Source: Fibrobacter sp. (lineage in GTDB: Bacteria; Fibrobacterota; Fibrobacteria; Fibrobacterales; Fibrobacteraceae). From it: a stretch of DNA of 63,397 nt. Shown here piece after piece: positions 16,096 to 23,465 of the stretch; the stretch's first letter is position 1; every line of letters starts with the position of its first letter. Under the pieces are notes generated by a model. The model was given only the letters and a program-made list of their open reading frames with translations, was not told the origin of the DNA and did no database searches. The translations under genes were made by a program, and so were the position numbers. The DNA lies in the NCBI GenBank assembly GCA_024398995.1, contig JAKSIE010000010.1, forward strand, positions 1 to 63,397, written 5' to 3'.

Positions 16096-17004
16096 CTAGA
16101 GAGAGGTGGCTATTTTATCAATAGCATCGTGTAAGGCGATGGGGGAGTCCTCATTTTGGAAACCGGCTTTGAAAACGACCCTGCCCAGGAGGGTTTCGGC
16201 GCTGATTCCGGCTTCTTTGTCTTGGCGGATACTGTGGGCCAGTTCCCGCTTGGACAGCTTTTTGCCGGAGGCGTCTACAATGAGCGCGTGATGGAGGTAA
16301 AGAGGGCGGTTGTAGGGACGCCCCGAGACTTGGCAGATGGTTTCGGAAAGGGCGATTTGGCGGGCGGTGGAGTTTCGGATATCTTCACCGCGGATGATGT
16401 GGGTGATTTCCTGGTCCAGATCGTCGACGCAGACCGCGAATTGGTATGTCCAGCAACCTTCTCGGTCCTGAATGGGAAAATCCCCGCATTGCTTGGCTGG
16501 GTTTTCAGAAAAATCCCCGAGGCGGTAGTCTGTCCAGTTAATTACTTTGTCTGCAATCTTGAAACGGAGGTTGTGCGGCGGCAAAATGCTGCCCGAGCCA
16601 CCTTCTTCTTTAAGCTTTAAACTATCCGCTAAAATGCGGCATTTGCCCTGGTAAATGATTTCGCCAGTTTCGCTCTTGGGATTTTCTGCCTCCAGTTGCT
16701 TTCGGCTGCAGGTGCAGGGGTAGACAAAGTTTTGTTCTGCGAGTTTGTTTAAAACACCTTGGTAGATTTCGGTTCGCTCGCTTTGGATGCTGTAGCTGTC
16801 GTATTCAAAACCAAGCCATTCCAGGTCTTCGCGGATGCCGTCAATATAAGCCTGGCGGGTACGGCCTCTGTCGTGGTCTTCGATTCGCAGGTGGACATGT
16901 AGATTCCATTTCTTTGCGGCAGCCCACACGTAGAGAGCCGAAAGGAGGTGGCCTTCGTGCAAGTATCCGGTGGGACTGGGTGCGAATCTGATTTTTCCTG
17001 CCAT
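16096..17004 (-). CDS. gluQ: Glutamyl-Q tRNA(Asp) synthetase
   Basis: The 302-residue protein is a truncated glutamyl-tRNA synthetase without the anticodon-binding domain. It has the HIGH-type motif in PSPTGYLHEGHLLSA (9-23), CxC in PCTCSRKQL from the zinc site, and KLSKR as the KMSKS equivalent. GluQ enzymes attach glutamate to queuosine in the anticodon of tRNA(Asp), so queuosine modification should occur in this organism. Its length fits the family. It lies 43 bases downstream of the helicase-like gene's start and shares a 66-base divergent spacer with the M16 gene. Confidence 0.92.
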   Translation of the reverse strand: MAGKIRFAPSPTGYLHEGHLLSALYVWAAAKKWNLHVHLRIEDHDRGRTRQAYIDGIREDLEWLGFEYDSYSIQSERTEIYQGVLNKLAEQNFVYPCTCSRKQLEAENPKSETGEIIYQGKCRILADSLKLKEEGGSGSILPPHNLRFKIADKVINWTDYRLGDFSENPAKQCGDFPIQDREGCWTYQFAVCVDDLDQEITHIIRGEDIRNSTARQIALSETICQVSGRPYNRPLYLHHALIVDASGKKLSKRELAHSIRQDKEAGISAETLLGRVVFKAGFQNEDSPIALHDAIDKIATSL

Positions 17005-17056
17005 AGAACAGCCCTGAAATTAGAAATAGATGCTCGTTTTGTGTTGTGCGATTTGC

Positions 17057-17062
17057 TATCTT
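17057..17062 (+). promoter_or_regulatory. TATCTT box 8 bases before the M16 gene
   Basis: TATCTT at 17057-17062 is followed by eight bases and the ATG at 17071, with no Shine-Dalgarno sequence. The mRNA is probably leaderless or nearly so. Confidence 0.4.
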
Positions 17063-17070
17063 GGTACATA

Positions 17071-18624
17071 ATGCGAAATGTTTCCAGTTTTTTGAAAATT
17101 TGGATGGCCTCGGCAATGGCTTCTGCCTTTGCTGTTGTAGGCTTGTCTTCTTGTTCTTCTGCTCCGGCGCCACAGACCGAGGCGGCCGTGGTTCCTACTG
17201 CAGGGACTGATAGTGCCGCAAGTGTTGCGCAGGTTTCTGCCAATGGTGCCGCCGGTCAGTCTGACGTTCCCGTCAGTTACAAGGACATTCAATTTCCTGA
17301 GTTTAAGTACGTTGCCCCGTACCCGAAGGACTACCGTGTAGAAGTGGCGCCGGGCATTACGGGCTACATCGTCAGTGACCGTTCCCTGCCTTTGGTTAAC
17401 TTTACGGTTTATTTCGATGAACCTTTGGTCGTCTCGTCCCTGAAGGATGAAGCTGCCCGCTCCATGGTGGGCAATATGCTTCGCCGTGGCAGCGGCGGTG
17501 GAATTACTCCCCACGACTTGGACGATTCGCTGGAATTTATCAGTGCAGGCATTAGCACCTCCGCAGGTACTTTCAGTTCTATGTTCGACATAGATTGCCT
17601 TTCCAAGGACTTTGCCAACTTGCTTGCTACGGCAAAGCAGGTCCTGACCGCTCCCGGCTTTGACAAGGAACAGCTGGAACTGGTAAAGGCTAATTTCGTT
17701 ACGGCCTACGACCGTCGCTATGACACTCCGGGCAAGGTCCTTTCTGCCCTTAAGGGTAAGGTGAATTACGCTTCCAATCCCAGACTGTGGAGCGCAAATG
17801 CCGAAGAATACAAGTCCGTGACTGCCGAAGACGTAAAGCGCCTGGCCACTGGAGTCTTTTCTTCGAAGCGCATTGTGTTCGCCCTTTCCGGCGACGTGGA
17901 CAAGGACTCCGCCATTGTCATGCTGAAGGATTTCTTTGCCAGCTGGAAGGTTGAACCTGCTGCAAATCCGGTAAAGCCCGAACCTCTGGCTTTCCTCAAC
18001 AAGCCTGGCATCTACGTGGTGGACAAGGATATTACCCAGGCAAACATCTCTATGAACCAGCCCTTCGTAAAGCGCCCCCATGTGGATTACTATCCTGCCG
18101 CCGTGGCTAGCTTTATCCTGGGTGGCGGTAGCTTTACTAGCCGTTTGATGAACCGCGTTCGTAGCGACGAGGGACTGGCTTACAGCGTTTACAGCTCTGT
18201 GGGTAACGATTACCGCGATACGGCAATGACCACAATCGCCTTGCAAACCAAGGTGGAATCTGTAGACTTTGCCTTGAAGCTTATTTTTGAAGAAGTGGAA
18301 AAACTTGCCAAGGATGGTCCTTCTGAAGAAGAACTTGCTCAGGCAAAGAAGGCCTTGATTGAAAGCCTTCCCAGCTTATTTGATAGTCCCTCTTCTACGG
18401 CAATTATTTTTGCCAAGGGTGAACTTTTAGGTAAGTCCGACGACCATTACCTGGACTATGTCAAGGAAATCAATGCGGTGACTGCAGACCAGGTCAAGGT
18501 CATGATTTCTAAGTACTTTGACAAGAACAAGATGACAATCTCCATTGTGGGACCTGTGGCAAGATTAGAGGCCTTGAAACCCTTTACCGTGGTTCCTCTG
18601 GATAGTTTGGAATTCAGAAACTAG
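17071..18624 (+). CDS. M16 family (insulinase-like) lipoprotein lacking the zinc motif
   Basis: The 517-residue product has a lipoprotein signal with lipobox LSSC (Cys28) and then two M16 domains. The HxxEH zinc-binding motif of active M16 proteases is absent: the equivalent position reads SMVGNMLRRGSGG. The second domain keeps the Arg/Tyr pair (RVRSDEGLAYSVY) that inactive partner subunits contribute to the active site of a heterodimer. It is therefore probably the non-catalytic subunit of an envelope M16 peptidase whose active partner is encoded elsewhere. The longer frame from 16948 would overlap gluQ and destroy the signal peptide, so the ATG at 17071 is chosen. Confidence 0.85.
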   Translation: MRNVSSFLKIWMASAMASAFAVVGLSSCSSAPAPQTEAAVVPTAGTDSAASVAQVSANGAAGQSDVPVSYKDIQFPEFKYVAPYPKDYRVEVAPGITGYIVSDRSLPLVNFTVYFDEPLVVSSLKDEAARSMVGNMLRRGSGGGITPHDLDDSLEFISAGISTSAGTFSSMFDIDCLSKDFANLLATAKQVLTAPGFDKEQLELVKANFVTAYDRRYDTPGKVLSALKGKVNYASNPRLWSANAEEYKSVTAEDVKRLATGVFSSKRIVFALSGDVDKDSAIVMLKDFFASWKVEPAANPVKPEPLAFLNKPGIYVVDKDITQANISMNQPFVKRPHVDYYPAAVASFILGGGSFTSRLMNRVRSDEGLAYSVYSSVGNDYRDTAMTTIALQTKVESVDFALKLIFEEVEKLAKDGPSEEELAQAKKALIESLPSLFDSPSSTAIIFAKGELLGKSDDHYLDYVKEINAVTADQVKVMISKYFDKNKMTISIVGPVARLEALKPFTVVPLDSLEFRN

Positions 18625-18637
18625 TAGGAAACGTTTC

Positions 18638-19708
18638 GTGAAGCTGATTTTAAAAAATATGCTGAAGTTGCTGTGCGCAGTGATGTTGTGCAGTGTCTGT
18701 GCCATGGCTGCGGATACCGCCGATCATGACAAGGTCCAAAATGCAGCGTCTATGTCTAGTGTTGACAAGGCTGAACGACTTCGCTTGGAAAATAAGCTGG
18801 GTCATGACGACTTGCATGCCCTTTGCTCGGGTGTTAAAGGCTGCCTGAATAGGGATCTTCCTGGCTGCGATGAACTGGATAAGAAACTGTCTGCAAAAAT
18901 CAAGTACGACACCGAATACTGTGCGCCTTTCATTGAACTTGAAAAGCGCGGTCTAAAAGCCGATATGAAGAACGCCTATGCTCCGGAAATCTTTGCCCGC
19001 CTAGGTCGTAAGTATCGTGCCATTTACGAGAACGTGGGCGAACTTTCTGCAAATGAACATATGATTAGCTTCCTGTTCGACAACATGCCCTTTACGGCTC
19101 AGCTAATCAACGCCTACATGGAATCGAACTATGTTCTGGAATATACCCATCCCAACCGCAGGTACTTTAACGGTTCCAATGGCCGCAGCCTTTCCGGTGA
19201 ATTCTACTGGGCTCTTCAGGACAGTGCCGGCACAAAGCTTGGTTTCCGTAATGTGTTCTTTGGGTACGGCCACGCCAAGGTTCTCCGCTGGGCTCTTCAC
19301 GGAACCGCTGTCGCATACTTGGATATGGATCCGATTCCCGGAAACAGGATTAAGTACAAATTAACTGCAATTGTGTTCCCGGCTAATTCCGTGCTGAATT
19401 CCATTATGCAGATGAATGTTTTCAAAAGCGTGGTAGATGAAAAGATTGACCACATCGTTGATGATATCAAGAAATCCTCTGGTCGGTATTTTAAGGGCGA
19501 CAAGGAACCTATGCTGACAAATACCAATTTGAAATCCGCGGAGAATGTCCAGAACATTCTGGATTTTGAAGCGGTCGTAAACGGTGCTCCTTGGCGTCTC
19601 GGCGATTACATGAAGCTAAAGAAGCTTCGCGAGGAACAGCGTAATCAGCCCAATATGACAGCTCCCTTGCGCGTCGAAGAATTTCAAAAAATCAAGGAAA
19701 CAAAATGA
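18638..19708 (+). CDS. Exported protein of unknown function
   Basis: The 356-residue product begins with a signal peptide (cleavage near AMA|AD, about residue 24). A start at GTG 18638 is supported by AGGAA at 18626-18630; an ATG at 18659 is possible. The mature protein has several cysteines in its first third (CSGVKGCLNRDLPGCDELD), which may form disulfides. A later part reads like a small beta-fold. I recognise no family. It follows the M16 gene by 13 bases and overlaps the next gene by ATGA, so the three are probably one operon. Confidence 0.75.
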   Translation: MKLILKNMLKLLCAVMLCSVCAMAADTADHDKVQNAASMSSVDKAERLRLENKLGHDDLHALCSGVKGCLNRDLPGCDELDKKLSAKIKYDTEYCAPFIELEKRGLKADMKNAYAPEIFARLGRKYRAIYENVGELSANEHMISFLFDNMPFTAQLINAYMESNYVLEYTHPNRRYFNGSNGRSLSGEFYWALQDSAGTKLGFRNVFFGYGHAKVLRWALHGTAVAYLDMDPIPGNRIKYKLTAIVFPANSVLNSIMQMNVFKSVVDEKIDHIVDDIKKSSGRYFKGDKEPMLTNTNLKSAENVQNILDFEAVVNGAPWRLGDYMKLKKLREEQRNQPNMTAPLRVEEFQKIKETK

Positions 19709-20373
19709 GCGAAATGAACGAAAACTCTGAAAAGTTGGAATCCCTCCTGGCCCGTGTTACGGACCGCCGTAAGGAATTGTTGACCTCCGTTGTGGATCGT
19801 CGTACAAGACACTTCTGCATGGTTCTGGAAGATTTGTTCGATCCCCATAATATTTCCGCTGTGATCCGTACTGCAGAAGTCTTTGGCTTGCAGGATGTGC
19901 ATATTATTGAAGAAGACAACGCCTATAGCGTGAACAAGTCTATTCTCAAGGGTTCCTACAAGTGGATGAATCTCTACCTGTACAAGAAGCGTATGCTCTG
20001 TATGGAAAAGCTTCGCGCCAAGGGTTACAAGATTGCCGTGGCAAGTACAAATACCACCAACTCTGTTCTTGACCTGGACTTGAGCCAGCCTACCGCTTTC
20101 TACCTGGGTAGCGAATTCCACGGTAACCACCCGGATACCCTGGCACATGCTGACTATGAATTCAAACTGCCCCAGTACGGTATTACCGAATCCATGAACG
20201 TATCTGTGGCCGGTGGCGTACTTATGACCTATCTGGATGTGTACATGCAGAAGGAAGGCCGTGAAAAGTTCCTGTTGCCTAAGGCTGAACGCGATGCTTT
20301 ACTCACCGATTGGCTGGATCGCCACGTGAACGGCATTGAAAATAACAGCCCCATTACCCGAATTGAGGGATAA
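19705..20373 (+). CDS. TrmH/SpoU family RNA 2'-O-methyltransferase
   Basis: The 222-residue SPOUT methyltransferase has the three family motifs: HNISAVIRTAEVFG (motif 1), FYLGSEFHGN (motif 2) and ITESMNVSVAGGVLMTYL (motif 3, knotted SAM site). Size and a C-terminal extension with DWLDRHVNG resemble TrmH, which methylates the ribose of G18 in tRNA. Other rRNA targets are possible. Translation is coupled to the preceding gene by a 4-base overlap. Confidence 0.88.
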   Translation: MSEMNENSEKLESLLARVTDRRKELLTSVVDRRTRHFCMVLEDLFDPHNISAVIRTAEVFGLQDVHIIEEDNAYSVNKSILKGSYKWMNLYLYKKRMLCMEKLRAKGYKIAVASTNTTNSVLDLDLSQPTAFYLGSEFHGNHPDTLAHADYEFKLPQYGITESMNVSVAGGVLMTYLDVYMQKEGREKFLLPKAERDALLTDWLDRHVNGIENNSPITRIEG

Positions 20374-20435
20374 AGGCTGATTTTCACCTAATGTGCCTCT
20401 GTTTTAAGGGGCCATAGCCGTGAAATTTGCCGGAA

Positions 20436-20441
20436 TATACT
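20436..20441 (+). promoter_or_regulatory. TATACT box before the MlaD gene
   Basis: TATACT at 20436-20441 lies 15 bases before the ATG. The predicted leader is about nine bases with no Shine-Dalgarno sequence. Confidence 0.35.
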
Positions 20442-20456
20442 AGATTAAACTTTGAA

Positions 20457-21377
20457 ATGAAAAAGTATTCTGCACTCTATTTCTCTGTAGGCCTGGTTGT
20501 CATCCTGGCCATCATCATTCTTGTTTTTGGCGTGTTTTTCTTGAATGAGAAAGACCCCCGCGAAACATTTAACACTTACTACCTTCGATTCACCCAGGTA
20601 AGTACCCTTGTTCTTGACGACCCTGTCAAGGTGAACGGTGTAAAGCTGGGCAAGGTGGAGAATATTGAACTTTCTGGCCACCGCGTTGTGGTGACCATCC
20701 GCCTCCGTACCGACGTGAAGATTCCTAAGGATTCTGAAATTCGCGTGCAGAACATCGGTATCATGGGTGAACGTCAGATTGGCATGATTTTGGGCGACTC
20801 CGCAGAATACTTCGTCCCGAACGATACCATCAACGGTCAGTTTGATGCTGGTATTGCCGAAGCTATCGGTCTTGCCGGCGAAGTTTGCGATAGCACCAAG
20901 GTTCTTTTGGAATCCGTAAAGCAGGCTTTGAACCAGACTATCGTAAATCCTGATTTCCAGGAACGTTTCAAGACTCTCCTGGTCAAGGCTGAAAAACTTG
21001 AAGATCGTTTGATGACCATGCTGAACACCACGGATCCTCAGCTCAAGAAGAGCCTGGAAGGTCTGAACAAGGTGACTGTCAAGGTGAATGAGTTGATTGA
21101 TGGTGTCAAGTCTCCGGTGGACAACCTGTTTGCAGGTACCGATAAGCTTATGGGTAATGCCAATAACTTGGTGGGAGAACTTGAAGGTGTAACCAAGCAT
21201 CTGGACGAATTGCTTACCAAGGTCCAGGGTAAACTTGATTCCAAGAATAGCACCGCAGGACTTCTGTTGAATGATAGAGCTCTCCATGATGATTTGGTTA
21301 AGACGGTACATTCTGCAGACAGCTTGTTCCGCGTAATTCTTAAGGATGGCTTGGACATCAACGTGGATCTTTTCTGA
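20457..21377 (+). CDS. MlaD/MCE family lipid-transport protein
   Basis: The 306-residue product has one N-terminal membrane helix (about 6-29) and an MCE domain (about 38-120; LVLDDPVKVNGVKLGKVENI, IRVQNIGIMGERQIG). A helical C-terminal part of about 170 residues follows. MCE proteins form hexameric rings in the periplasm that carry phospholipids between membranes. The usual MlaE permease and MlaF ATPase genes are not adjacent, so it must work with partners encoded elsewhere. The ATG at 20457 is preferred to a TTG ten codons upstream. Confidence 0.85.
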   Translation: MKKYSALYFSVGLVVILAIIILVFGVFFLNEKDPRETFNTYYLRFTQVSTLVLDDPVKVNGVKLGKVENIELSGHRVVVTIRLRTDVKIPKDSEIRVQNIGIMGERQIGMILGDSAEYFVPNDTINGQFDAGIAEAIGLAGEVCDSTKVLLESVKQALNQTIVNPDFQERFKTLLVKAEKLEDRLMTMLNTTDPQLKKSLEGLNKVTVKVNELIDGVKSPVDNLFAGTDKLMGNANNLVGELEGVTKHLDELLTKVQGKLDSKNSTAGLLLNDRALHDDLVKTVHSADSLFRVILKDGLDINVDLF

Positions 21378-21384
21378 GGAAAAA

Positions 21385-21657
21385 ATGATAGTTAAGACAT
21401 TGGTAGTCTCTAACAAATTGGGTATTCACGCTCGTCCCGCAGGGATGATTGTTGATGTGACTGGTCAAGCTAAAAGCGATGTTTCCATCGTGTTTGAAGG
21501 CTCCAAGGCAAACGCCAAGAGCATTCTCAACGTGATGATGCTCGCCATTCCCGCTGGTTCCGAAGTCAAGTTCGAAATCGACGGCGAAGACGAAGAAAAC
21601 GTAGCCTCCCAGTTGGAAAGTCTGTTCAATGACCATTTCAACGAAGAACCCTGCTAA
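21385..21657 (+). CDS. ptsH: Phosphocarrier protein HPr
   Basis: The 90-residue protein is HPr of the phosphotransferase system. His15 in LGIHARPAG accepts phosphate from enzyme I. Ser46 in KSILNVMML sits exactly where HPr kinase/phosphorylase acts in other bacteria, so serine control is possible. TGAGGA just upstream is the ribosome site. The gene starts 7 bases after mlaD and overlaps ptsI by 29 bases. No EII permease gene lies in the window, so the pair may have a regulatory role. Confidence 0.93.
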   Translation: MIVKTLVVSNKLGIHARPAGMIVDVTGQAKSDVSIVFEGSKANAKSILNVMMLAIPAGSEVKFEIDGEDEENVASQLESLFNDHFNEEPC

Positions 21658-23452
21658 GGTCGAAGCATTGCCGGTTCGCACAGTTCTAACCGGCGTTTCT
21701 GCTTCTCCCGGCTTTGCAATGGGCCGGGTTTTCCCGGTTATTAACCGAGAGATTTCTGTTGTAGAGGAAACTCTTCCGGAAAGCCGTATTGCAGACGAAG
21801 AGCAGTTGTTCCTGAAGGCCATTAACATGACCTCCAAGGAAATTGCCCAGATTAAGGAAATTTCTGAAACACGTGCAGGGATGAAGGATAGCCTCATCTT
21901 TGCAACGCATTTGATGATTCTTCAGGACCCGGGCCTTTTGAACGGAGTTCTGGATCAGATCCGCAATCGCCATAAGAATGCCCGCTGGGCTGTGCATGTG
22001 GTGCTTGGCGCCTACATCGATAAGTTTGAATCTATTGATTCTGCTGCCATGCGCGACAAGGCTGCGGACCTTAGAGATTTGTATAACCGTCTTATGGCGG
22101 CCATGGAAGACTCCGGACCTGTATTGGAGGATGTGGCTGCAGAAGACGGCGTGATCTTGGTTGGTCACGAACTTTTGCCTAGTTTGTTGATGTCCATTAA
22201 GCCTGGTCAGGTGACAGGTCTTGCCATGGATACCGGTGGCCGTACGAGCCACGTTGCCATTTTGGCCCGCTCCCTCCAGATACCCTTGGTTTCTGGTTTG
22301 CGTAACTTTGCCGCTATGGCGAAGGCCGGCGAAACTATCTTGCTGGATGGTTCTCGCGGAACGGTAATCATCAATCCTAACGAAGACGATATCCGTGATT
22401 TCCACGAACGTCAGGAAGTCTTTGAAAAACAGCGCCGTGAACTTTTCACCATGCGCCAGCTGGAACCCATGACCCGTGACGGCAAGTACATTACTTTGCA
22501 CGCCAATATCGAGTTGCCTTCCGAAGCTGACAAGGTAACCGACTTTGGTGCGACGGGTATAGGTCTTTATCGTTCTGAATTTTTGTTCCTGCGAAAGAAT
22601 GCTCCTACTCAGGATGAACAGCAGGATGCTTACCGCTACATTCTTGAAACTATGGCCCCCTGTCCGGTGACGATTCGTACTTTGGATGCCGGTGGTGATA
22701 AACTTGTTAGTGGCATTAACGCAGTCAATGAATCAAACCCCTTTATGGGTTGGCGTTCTATTCGCGTGTGCTTGGACAAGGAAGACTTGTTCTGCGCCCA
22801 GCTAAAAGCCCTGCTTTTGGCAAATACCAAGGGCAATCTCCGTATTTTGCTTCCCATGATTTCCGGTATGTCGGAAATTCGTCGTGCAAAAGAATTTATT
22901 CGTAAATGCCGCCGAGAGTTGGAAGCTGCCGGCCATAAGGTCGCACCTGTGAAAATAGGTGTGATGATTGAAGTTCCTGCGGCGGTGATGATTGTAGACA
23001 AACTAGCTAAGGAAGTGGACTTCTTTAGCATTGGTACTAACGACTTGATTCAGTTTACTCTGGCAGTTGACCGTACCAACGAATTGATCACCAATATGTT
23101 CCAGCCACATCATCCGGCTGTATTGAGCATGATTTACCAGACGGTTCGTGCAGCTCATCGCGAAGGTATTCCGGTGGCGGTTTGCGGTGAAATGTCTGCA
23201 GACCCTATGAGCGTCTTGCTCCTGGTGGGTCTTGGTGTAGATGAACTCTCCATGACTCCGTGGAGTGTGATGTCCACCAAGAAGATTATTCGTTCCATCA
23301 ATTTCGAAGATGTTCGCGAAACCGCATTGACTGTTTTGCAGATGGACGATGCCGAAAGTGTGAATGCCTACTTGCACAAGAAATACGCCCAGCCCATTCA
23401 GGACCTGGGAATTTCCAGTGTGGTGGGCCAAGTTGAAAACAGTAAGAAGTAG
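21629..23452 (+). CDS. ptsI: PTS enzyme I (phosphoenolpyruvate-protein phosphotransferase)
   Basis: The 607-residue protein has the phosphorylated His208 in GGRTSHVAILAR, the PEP-binding TIM barrel with GIGLYRSEFLF, DFFSIGTNDLIQ and the active-site Cys in AVCGEMSADP. It takes phosphate from PEP and passes it to HPr. Its length is slightly above the usual 570-580 because of an N-terminal extension of about 20 residues. The start codon lies inside ptsH (29-base overlap), which indicates strong coupling. Confidence 0.93.
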   Translation: MTISTKNPAKVEALPVRTVLTGVSASPGFAMGRVFPVINREISVVEETLPESRIADEEQLFLKAINMTSKEIAQIKEISETRAGMKDSLIFATHLMILQDPGLLNGVLDQIRNRHKNARWAVHVVLGAYIDKFESIDSAAMRDKAADLRDLYNRLMAAMEDSGPVLEDVAAEDGVILVGHELLPSLLMSIKPGQVTGLAMDTGGRTSHVAILARSLQIPLVSGLRNFAAMAKAGETILLDGSRGTVIINPNEDDIRDFHERQEVFEKQRRELFTMRQLEPMTRDGKYITLHANIELPSEADKVTDFGATGIGLYRSEFLFLRKNAPTQDEQQDAYRYILETMAPCPVTIRTLDAGGDKLVSGINAVNESNPFMGWRSIRVCLDKEDLFCAQLKALLLANTKGNLRILLPMISGMSEIRRAKEFIRKCRRELEAAGHKVAPVKIGVMIEVPAAVMIVDKLAKEVDFFSIGTNDLIQFTLAVDRTNELITNMFQPHHPAVLSMIYQTVRAAHREGIPVAVCGEMSADPMSVLLLVGLGVDELSMTPWSVMSTKKIIRSINFEDVRETALTVLQMDDAESVNAYLHKKYAQPIQDLGISSVVGQVENSKK

Positions 23453-23465
23453 TATTTAGAAAGTC

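Noticed and set aside
11937..17004. A complete anti-phage defence island
   Set aside because: Only the helicase-like gene has a defence-type architecture. Its neighbours (SPOR protein, gluQ) are housekeeping genes and no second defence gene is recognisable.
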